From the NCBI GenBank assembly GCA_030686995.1, contig CM060707.1, positions 80,560,972 to 80,624,971 on the forward strand: a DNA stretch of 64,000 nucleotides, written 5' to 3'. The notes under the pieces are model-generated. The model searched no databases. It saw nothing but the letters and a program-made list of their open reading frames with translations, and was not told the DNA's origin. The position numbers and the translations under genes are program-made. Position 1 is the first letter of the stretch. The number at the start of each line of letters is the position of its first letter. This document shows, piece by piece, positions 56,878 to 64,000 of this stretch. This stretch comes from Artemisia argyi (taxonomy: Eukaryota > Streptophyta > Magnoliopsida > Asterales > Asteraceae).

Positions 56878-56946
56878 CTTCGCTTGCTGATATTTTTGAA
56901 GCATGTGACGGTATTGCTACCATGCAGGTGTTGAATTCACCATAGA
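56878..56946 (-). pseudogene. Penultimate exon of the host gene, cut by TE-G and carrying TAG
   Basis: The minus strand encodes VNSTPAW, a TAG, then QYRHMLQKYQQAK before an AAG|GTTAGT donor. The TAG (plus-strand CTA near 56918) stands where CAG (Gln) would continue the Gln-rich stretch. The exon is interrupted upstream by the TE-G LTR starting at 56947, so this allele is doubly broken. The Gln/Tyr-rich character agrees with the next exon but does not identify the protein. Confidence 0.5.
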
Positions 56947-57435
56947 TGATGACGTATAGTCTATATTTGGGCCACGAGCCCAAATGATAAACATTACTAA
57001 GGCCCAAACCCACCACGAGTGGGCTATCATAACAGTGATTTGGGCCGCGTTACCAATGGGATTGGGCTCACGTAAGCCCAAGCCCAACCAAACTATTTAT
57101 GGTCTAGATAAGGATCTTCTATTTACGGATAAAGATCCTTGGACCGGATAAGCACCATACGTGCGAAGAGTAAGCGGCACGGAACATACAAGGATTCTGC
57201 GCCTATATATAGAATGACATAATTCTCATTAAAGGTATGATCTACAAAACCCTAACTCTTTAATATAACCCTAAACCGATTACTTACTCTCACGCCGGAG
57301 GATAATCGTGGGAAACAATCCCACGATAAGCCTAACAGTGTTTGTTTACTTTCTTAGTGCGCAGGTTTCAAGCATTAAGAGCTAATTGGTACGAGAGTAG
57401 GAGTCCAAACCAGGAACGCCCAACTTTTTTTATCA
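56947..57435 (+). repeat. TE-G 5' LTR
   Basis: 489 bp, terminal TGAT...ATCA. It contains GGGCC/GGCCC-rich words (GGGCCACGAGCCC, AAGCCCAAGCCCAAC) and the TATA box near 57203-57211. Confidence 0.65.
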
Positions 57436-57483
57436 ATAAGTGTCGCCATCCGTGGGACCCTACACTAAGAACTTGGAACTAAA

Positions 57484-59303
57484 ATGACGAAGAACAAAAA
57501 CTCAAGCCAGCGGACTCCGCAATTAGAAAAAAACACGTGGTGACCCCCAGAGGAAGAACCCTCAAAACTCGACCTCTAAACATGCCTCTGGAACAACCAG
57601 TGCGCCTGGTCACCAAGAAGTGGGACCAACCCTACCTCTCCCAGCGGTAGAATTGCCTATAAGAACTACTCAAACCACCACGGTGGTCCCAAGCATTGAA
57701 GAACTTCAGCGCACCCTCTTCAATACTCCCCACCAAACGGCACCTATAGTGGACAACACTGTGCCACCTGGCGCACCCAATCGAGATAGGGCGCCTAATG
57801 TTGAGGCATAAATTCTCGCAGCGGATGAGGACGCACCTGATTTAAGGTTAAGTAATTTTGTATCTCAAAATTACTAAACCCTAACCGCCCTCATGCAAGA
57901 AAAAGCAAGGAGAAGGTCAAGTATGAGCCTGCAAGCCCGGCTCAACTTTGGTCCTGAACGCGAAGTGTCACCACCGCGCTACCAAAGACGGGGACACGAA
58001 AATAACGAAAGACGTACCAATATCCATGATAAACTTGGTACGGTATCTGACTCACAATACTCGGAGGAATATGAAGATGGCAAGAGGCGCACCAATGTTC
58101 ACTCCAGACTTGGTAGTCGAAGGATACAAGACATACTTGGACGTCAACATTCACCAAGCAAAGGCTCCTCCAGGTCTGGGAGCAGAAAAATTCACGACAG
58201 ATTAGGAAGGAGAACTTCTCTAAGTGAAAGCCCCTCAAGCTCTTCCTCTGAAGAAAGCCGATGCAAGCATCGCAAAAGAGATAACCTCTCCTCTAGTGAT
58301 TCCTCGGATAACGAGGACAAAGAGACAGGACACTAGAAGTCCAAAGGGAGACATCACGAGGAAGAGGATGAAGACATATCTCTTCCTTGGCGTCGTCAGA
58401 AAGTTGATGCATTTACAAGACGCATCAGCGATTACTCTGATCGTAAGAAAAGGCACATGCCCACTAATGTTAAAACATATAATGGAACGAGTGATCCTGA
58501 TGACCACCTAAAAATTTTCGAATCCGCTGCTACTATCGAAAATTGACCACAACCTGTGTGGTGTCATATGTTTAATTCCACATTAGTAGGGAATGCGCGC
58601 ACTTGGTTTAGTAAGCTTCCACGAAGGAGCATAGACGGGTTTGAAGAATTACGGAAAGCATTCTGCTTAAACTTCACCCAAAGAAAGAGGTGCGCTAAAA
58701 ACCCTGTTGAATTAGCCAGAGTAAAGCAGCGCCAAGGGGAATCAACTAGTCCTAAACATTTCAGGGTTCATGAATGCGATTAACAACCCAGAACTCATTA
58801 GGAAGTTAAACGACAAGGTTCCCCAAACCACCGATGAACTAATGAAGTGCACAAGATCCTTCATCCAAGGAGAAACAGCCGCTGCGGATAGTAAAAAAGG
58901 CTACTCAAATTATAGGCAGCAAGAACAGCCTAGGAGACAATCCAATGATCAGAGCATCAATCGCAGCAAGAGTTATCGCAGTCAGGGAAGTGGACGAGAT
59001 AATGACAAATATACCCCCCTCACAAAGACTCCAAGGAAAATATTTGTAACAGAAGGTACAAACTTCCCAAAACCCCCACCAATGCGCACCTGAGAGGACA
59101 AGCGTACAGGGAACGGATACTGCGAATACCATGGCCAAAAAGGCCATACCACCAACGAGTGTGTCCAGCTACGACAACTAATTGACAAATTAGTAAAGGA
59201 GGATAGAATAGATCACCTCGTTAAGAACATTAAAGAAGGGAGGGACAAGCAAAATAATAGAGGTAAAAAAGAACCTTCCAAAGACAAAACGGACATCATC
59301 TAC
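57484..59303 (+). pseudogene. TE-G gag, multiply broken
   Basis: A start ATG lies at 57484, but the frame changes several times. From 57893 one frame carries a Ser/Arg-rich region with repeated RRTNxHxRLG-like phrases, then stops at 58334 (TAG) and 58544 (TGA), and reaches the Gag core (VGNARTWFSKLPRRSIDGFE). A frameshift near 58760 moves to the next frame (NPELIRKLNDKVPQTTDELM). A TGA at 59091-59093 stands where CGA (Arg) would fit. A C/H cluster (CEYHGQKGHTTNEC, about 59120-59165) is the usual Tat-type zinc motif. At least four lesions make this gag non-functional. Confidence 0.8.
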
Positions 59304-60242
59304 ATGATACAGTCATGGCAGTGCAAGACAAAACAAAAAGTCAGTCAAAAATTCTCTTCAGAGAATGAGATATCCTTTCCCACTCTAGCTGCGGACAACG
59401 CAGTAATAGAGCCACTGACCATTGAGATACATACTAGGGGACACGATATTCGCCGCATGTATATCGATGGAGTAGCATCCGCAGATATTCTGTATGAACA
59501 CTGCTTTAAAAGGCTACGACCTGAAATACAAAGCCAATTAATACCGACCGCGATCTCGCTGACGGGCTTTACAGGAGAAAAGATATGGCCTATGGGGCAA
59601 TTATGCTTACTTGTAGTTGTGGGCAATGAACAACACTCTACATCAACGTGGATAAACTTTATGATAATCAAGTCTCCTTCACCGTACAATGGCATCATTG
59701 GGAGACCTGGAATATCATCCATGCGCGTTGTACCATCCACAGCACATGGGATGCTCAAATTTCCAGTAGAAGGAGGGATTGTCACCCTCTACAATACCAC
59801 GGTTCCGCCTAAAGAATGCAACGCGGTAACCAATGAGGTGGAGGAGGCTCCAGAACAGCGCGCAGTAAAGATACCAAACTTAAACGTTGCCTTCCACCCT
59901 GATTACCCAGATCAACAAATATCGATTGGGGGATCTCTATCTGACAAAGGTAAAGCAGCTATGTGCGCACTCTTGCAAAAGAACCTAAATATCTTTGCAT
60001 GGGAACCAAAGCACATGGCCGGAGTACCACGCTCTATTACGGAGCACAAGCTACAAATCCGACAAGGATTTCCCCCAATACGACAAAAAAAGCGCGGCCA
60101 AGCCACTGATCGCGCAAAAGCCATCTTGGAAGAAGTGCACAAACTGGTAGACGCATGCATCATGCGGGAAGTCTACTACCACGACTGGCTTTCTAACCCA
60201 GTAATGGTAAAAAAGAGTGATGGTAGTTGGAGAATGACGTAG
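59304..60242 (+). pseudogene. TE-G protease and RT N-terminus
   Basis: 312 codons in the gag frame. The retropepsin active-site region reads IDGVASADILYEHCF, where Tat elements normally have DGGSS or a similar D-x-G, so the active site appears altered. The start of RT follows (LVDACIMREVYYHDWLSNPV, MVKKSDGSWRM). Where MCVDFTDLNKAC is expected, one base is missing near 60237 and the frame ends at a TAG (60240-60242). Confidence 0.8.
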
Positions 60243-61391
60243 ACTTCACGGATCTTAATAAAGCATGTACACAAGACTGCTACCTACTACCAGAAATTGA
60301 CTGGAAGATAGAATCCCTATGCGGATATCCCTTTAAATGCTTCCTAGATGAATACAAAGGGTACCATCAAATTCAGATGGCAGAGGAGGATGAAGAAAAA
60401 ACAGCCTTCCACACAAGTCAAGGGGTATATTGCTACACCAAAATGCCTTTTGGTCTAAAGAACGCGGGCGCAACATACCAGCGATTGGTGGACATGGCTT
60501 TTGAAAAACAAGTAGGTCGCAACTTGGAAATTTACGTTAATGACCTTGTCATAAAGAGCCACACAGAGGAAGAATTAGTGCGCGACATTGAGGAAACATT
60601 CAAAACATTGGGAAAAATATACATGAAGTTAAATCCCAAGAAGTGCACATCTGGCGCGACAGAAGGCATGTTCCTTGGGTATTTAATAGAAGCTGACGGC
60701 ATCAAGCCTTGCCCAGAAAAGACAAAAGCTGTCATCAATCTTCCCTCACCACGCACATTGAAAGAAGTCCAGTCATTAGACGGAAAGCTAGCTGGGCTAA
60801 ACTGTTTTTTATCCAAGTCAGAAGACAAATCACTCCCTCTCTTTAAAACACTCACGAAGTGCACAAAAAAGGGAGACTTTCGTTGGACTGAGGAGGCAGA
60901 GGAAGCCTTCCAACAATTAAAACAGCACCTTGCATCACTTCCCAAACTTGTCGCACCGCGACCAGGGGAAGAGTTGATCATGTACTTATCTGCAACCCAT
61001 GGAGCAGTTGGTGCAATATTATTGACAGATAGGAACTCCGTTCAAACCCCCATATACTTTGTAAGCAAGGCACTGAAAAAGACAGAGACTAACTACAGCG
61101 CTATGGAAAAGCTGGTCCTAGCTCTAGTGTTCGCAGCTAAAAGACTGCGCAGATACTTTCAGGCGCACCCAATAGTTGTAATCACGGACCAGCCCATCAA
61201 ACAAGTTATCTCTAAACCTGATGCATCAGGACGGCTACAAAAGTGGAGTGTGTTGTTGAGTGAGTATAATATCTCGTATAGGCCACGCACTGCAATCAAG
61301 GGGCAGATATTAGGAGACTTTATTGTTGAAAAGCCAGATACCGATACTCCACCTTCAACAGGCAAGACAGAGTTACAAGAACCACGGGTTC
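60227..61391 (+). pseudogene. TE-G RT and RNase H with altered catalytic site
   Basis: It continues RT after the frameshift: DFTDLNKAC, FLDEYKGYHQIQM (first catalytic Asp present), KMPFGLKNAGATYQRLVDMA, then YVNDLV (60533-60550) instead of YVDDLV. The aspartate codon GAC/GAT has become AAT, which should abolish RT activity. The RNase H-like region follows (LSATHGAVGAILL, YFVSKALKKTETNYSAMEKL, VITDQPIKQVI). TE-H interrupts the frame at 61391. No integrase is present in the window. Confidence 0.85.
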
Positions 61392-62195
61392 TGTTAATAT
61401 AAATATCGCCTAAAAACGTTATTTATATTTTACGATCTTTGCTAAGTTTTGTTAATGACAAAATGTAAACTTTAGTTTCTAAGTAAATCATAATCTTAGT
61501 TTTAAAGACTTGCATAACTAGACATTTGCTACATTTTACATTTCATAAAACACAACACTTTTTATTTCTTAAAATAGAAATGTCACATCACATTTATGGC
61601 AAGTTTTGTCAATATACATTTATGGAAAGAAAGTGTGTTTGACTAACCATATGTTTGCTTGCACAAGTTTTGTGTTTGACTAGGTGTAATGAGATGTGAC
61701 ATTGTTTGGTTTGCAAGATTTATTGCAAAACCAATTGCAAGCCTGGCGGAACCCTGGGGTTACACGGGCGGAACCCATCTGAGGGTTCACGAGTTCATAA
61801 AAAGTTACAAGTATTCAACACAACGTTGCAAGACTTGTTAGCTTAGCATTGTGTATACTTGTGTAGTTTACACTTCATTTGATTGTGTATTTTCAGTAGT
61901 GATCGGTTAGTATTTTAGTCCTCAAAATACAAAGTGTGACGGGAGTTGTTGTACCCTTGTAAAAGAACTAACGGGAGTGGTTGTACCCTTGTAAAAGAAC
62001 TCGACATCTATCTTAGTGTCGGTAAACATGTATAAGCGACGTGTAAGTTTTTCTCCGCCGGTGAAAGGAACTTGTTGACTAGTGAAAGAAACTCTCGAGT
62101 TGGATACTCGGGGTGTGGGCGTAGGGCAAGGAAAAAGAGTCCTTATAGCCGAACCACGATAAATACTAGTGTTATGGTTTGATCGTTTCTTTCTT
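61392..62195 (+). repeat. TE-H 5' LTR, 3' end deleted
   Basis: It contains GGCGGAACCC words at 61745-61754 and 61767-61776, and GGGTTC at 61783-61788, just upstream of a TATA-like CATAAAAAG at about 61796. The right boundary is estimated from loss of similarity to the TE-B LTR. Confidence 0.65.
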
Positions 62196-62987
62196 TATAC
62201 TTGCGAAAAGATCGTGATGATAGGAAAGGAAAGGTTGAAAGGAAATGCTATAGGTGTGGAGACACAAGTCATCTAGTAGGAGAATGTCCAAAACCACCCA
62301 AGAGAAAGCCTCAACAAGCTTTTGTGGGTGGTGCTTGGAGTGACTGTGAAGGAGATGACGATGAGCCAAAGAATGATGATATTGCTCTCATGGCTCACGA
62401 CTCAAATGAGGTACTCTCTGACTCATCTTACTCCTCTACTGATGATGACAGCTTACAAAAAGAATATAACAAACTTTGTGAATTGAGCTTGAAAATCATA
62501 AAAAAAAAATAAGTTTTTGAAAACTAAAAAGGAGTTTTTAGAAAATGAAGTTTATGAGCTAAAAGAAAAAACTAAGAGATTAGAAAAGAGTAAAGGTATT
62601 GACACATCTTGCAAATCATGTGAAGAGCTTAAACTCGAAATTGAGAAACTTAAAATTACTCAAAATGATCTAATAAAACAAACCACAAAGTTTAAGAAGT
62701 TCGATAAGAGCATTTCTTGTGCGGATGAAATTATGAAACTTCAAAAGTCACGCTTTGATAAAACAGGACTAGGTTTCATAAAATTAGAAACTTCAAAGGG
62801 TCAAACGAAACAAGAAAAGAATGCATAAGAAACTAACAAATCTGCTACAGCAGCCCGCGGAACAGATGGAACCCAATTCAGGGTTCCGCCCGTTGAACCC
62901 AAAGGTTCCACCAAGTCTGCTGCAACAGTAACACCATCCACATCGGATCGCTCAAAATTTGTTAAAGTTACATATAAAAATGGAACA
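62196..62987 (+). pseudogene. TE-H gag C-terminal part
   Basis: The knuckle CYRCGDTSHLVGEC opens the segment, followed by AFVGGAWSDCEGDDD and NEVLSDSSYSSTDDDS, parallel to the TE-B Gag. An A-run (about 62500-62511) is one base too long, which breaks the frame at TAA 62510-62512. Homology resumes at 62517 with a coiled-coil segment (FLENEVYELKEKTKRLEKSK) up to TAA 62826-62828. The frame then stays open through GTDGTQFRVPPVEPKGSTK until TE-I. The first ATG (62201) is not a true start, because the N-terminal Gag is deleted. Confidence 0.75.
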
Positions 62988-63283
62988 TGTTAGCCTTGCT
63001 ATTTTATAAAAGATAACGTCACACAAAAAGAAATGGACTAGATATCATACAAATAGGACTTTAGGGACTATTATTGTAATATAGGCAAATTAGTAATGTT
63101 AGGAGCCTATAAATACCCCTCATGACTCTCCATGAGGGGTGTGGGAAAGTGTGTGTATTGTTTCATTTATTCTTTGTTAATATAAACCCTTTTCTCCACC
63201 TTTCTCTCTCTACTTTCTCTCTCTAGAATAATCATGAATTTTGATCAACCTCGACCTCCCGAACGTGTTACTGGGTTATAACA
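62988..63283 (+). repeat. TE-I 5' LTR
   Basis: 296 bp, TG...CA ends, TATA box at 63108-63116, pyrimidine-rich CTCTCTCTA stretch near 63208-63224. The left target flank is GAACA (62983-62987); the right flank is outside the window. Confidence 0.7.
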
Positions 63284-63384
63284 AGTGGCATCAGAGCTAA
63301 CCGGGGTCGAATCGTGGTGTTTTTGGGTGAAAAATCATGTTTTTTTTGGGTGAATATCTCGAATCTGGGTACTGTTCATCGCAA

Positions 63385-63893
63385 TTTTGTCGAGTTTGAA
63401 AAATTTCTGGCGAGTTAGGATCCTTGCGAGTTAGGAAATTATCGAGTTTGGATTTAATTTTTCGAGTTAGAAAAAAAAAATTTGGTATACTGAGTTTGGA
63501 TGCTATTTATCGAGTTAGGTTTTCTGGCCAGTTAGCCATTTCTGCCGAGTTAGGCATTCACCTTATCGTTTATCGAGTAAGGTTTTTTATTTGGTTAACA
63601 CTAAACGAAACTCTGCCAAAATTCCTCTCGCTCTATCGAGTTTGAAAGGTTTACCGAGTTTGACAGGTGCTTATCGAGTTACAAAATGCTTATCGAGTTT
63701 GAAGGTTACCGAGTTAGGGAATGGTTATCGAGTTGCAAGGTTATCGAGTTAGCAAGGTTATCGAGTTTGCAAGCTTACCGAGTTAGATATTCTGGATACC
63801 GAGTTTGAAAGGTTACCGAGTTTGAAGGTTACCGAGTTAGGGGCTTATCGAGTTAGGAAATTTTACCGAGTTAGGGTCTATTATCGAGTTAGC

Positions 63894-63895
<2 letters not shown>
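63385..63895. repeat. CGAGTT word tract in TE-I
   Basis: About 25 occurrences of (T)A(T/C)CGAGTT(A/T)G-like words, with irregular 10-30-bp spacing and variable bases between. It starts about 90 bp after the primer site. A 73-codon frame (63424-63645) is produced by the repeat and is not coding. Confidence 0.8.
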
Positions 63896-63926
<31 letters not shown>

Positions 63927-64000
63927 AAAAAAAAATTGAGAGGAGACTAAACGTTCAATTTGTACACGAAATTCAAAGTTTGGTATAACGTTGAAAATTT

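Larger units (their letters stand above)
56947..61391 (+). mobile_element. TE-G: Tat-lineage Gypsy element, 5' part
   Basis: The 5' LTR (56947-57435, TGATGACG...TTATCA) has a TATA box (CTATATATA near 57203-57211). The primer site is TGTCGCCATCCGTGGGACC (57441-57459), a degraded form of the TGGCGCCGTCTGTGGG type usual in Tat/Ogre-like elements. Gag and pol follow with several breaks. The element is cut at 61391 by TE-H, and its 3' half and 3' LTR lie outside the window. Confidence 0.8.
61392..62987 (+). mobile_element. TE-H: second SIRE-like Copia element, truncated
   Basis: It starts TGTTAATATAAATATCGCCT, clearly related to the TE-B LTR start, and shares the CCGAACCAC.ATAAAT segment near the LTR end. 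The LTR (61392 to about 62195) runs straight into the gag zinc-knuckle region without a primer site or the gag N-terminus, so an internal deletion has joined LTR to mid-gag. TE-I cuts it at 62988. Confidence 0.75.
62988..64000 (+). mobile_element. TE-I: small LTR element, 5' part
   Basis: The LTR (62988-63283) begins TGTTAGCCTTGC, ends GGGTTATAACA and has a TATA box (CTATAAATA, 63108-63116). A tRNA-Met-like primer site AGTGGCATCAGAGCT (63284-63298) follows at once. The interior starts with a short-word tract and a poly-A run, and continues past the window end. LTR length and primer site resemble TE-F, so the two may be related families. Confidence 0.7.

Noticed and set aside
63424..63645. 73-codon frame rich in YRVR phrases
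   Set aside because: Generated by the CGAGTT word tract in TE-I.

Overview
The window is a plant nuclear genomic segment dominated by nested LTR retrotransposons. Retroelement ORFs of the kinds seen here (a zinc-knuckle accessory ORF, a SIRE-like Copia gag, and 'MPKTT..SKTKQYIP' and Pro/Ser-rich accessory ORFs) are, to my recollection, abundant in Asteraceae of tribe Anthemideae (Tanacetum, Artemisia, Chrysanthemum). That taxonomic call is inference. Host genes make up only a few percent of the window.

Layout. (1) 1-5766, minus strand: left-edge element TE-A, with an accessory ORF (1-1886) and a probable LTR/leader (about 1890-5766). (2) 6643-51348, plus strand: a SAP30/AFR-like Sin3-HDAC subunit gene. 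A stray exon-3-like copy lies at 6643-6776, exons 1-2 at 6863-7336, exons 3-5 at 48727-49186, and possible terminal exons at 50933-51348. Its second intron is 41.4 kb, filled almost entirely by TE-B, a recombinant SIRE-like Copia element (7377-48384). TE-B itself received three insertions, each with a perfect 5-bp target duplication: Athila-type Gypsy TE-C (7900-18720, CTAAC) in its 5' LTR, and two pol-less chromovirus-like elements on the minus strand, TE-D (24125-30689, GAAGA) and TE-E (36586-46690, ATGAA). (3) 51505-55465: TE-F, a small non-autonomous minus-strand element (target duplication AATTA). (4) 55901-56520: a 127-bp tandem repeat. (5) 56557-56946, minus strand: the 3' exons of an unidentified host gene, cut by Tat-type Gypsy TE-G (from 56947). 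TE-G is cut by a second SIRE-like element, TE-H (61392-62987), which is cut by TE-I (62988 to the window end).

TE-B carries gag but no protease, integrase or RT region. It carries two tandem copies of a two-ORF cassette (ORF A, ORF B), separated by a truncated LTR. ORF A has what looks like its own 5'-UTR exon and intron, and ORF B has a TATA box and short leader. A GC-rich inverted-repeat module from the LTR recurs ahead of both ORFs. TE-C carries seven copies of the bZIP-like site TGACGGCGTCA ending 11 bp before its LTR TATA box. Similar element-specific short words occur in TE-A, TE-F, TE-H and TE-I. I regard these word modules and the apparently separate accessory transcription units as the most interesting content.

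Most retroelement frames are broken, often by changes that look like C-to-T transitions. TE-C, TE-D and TE-E have nearly identical LTR pairs and look recent; TE-F is older.
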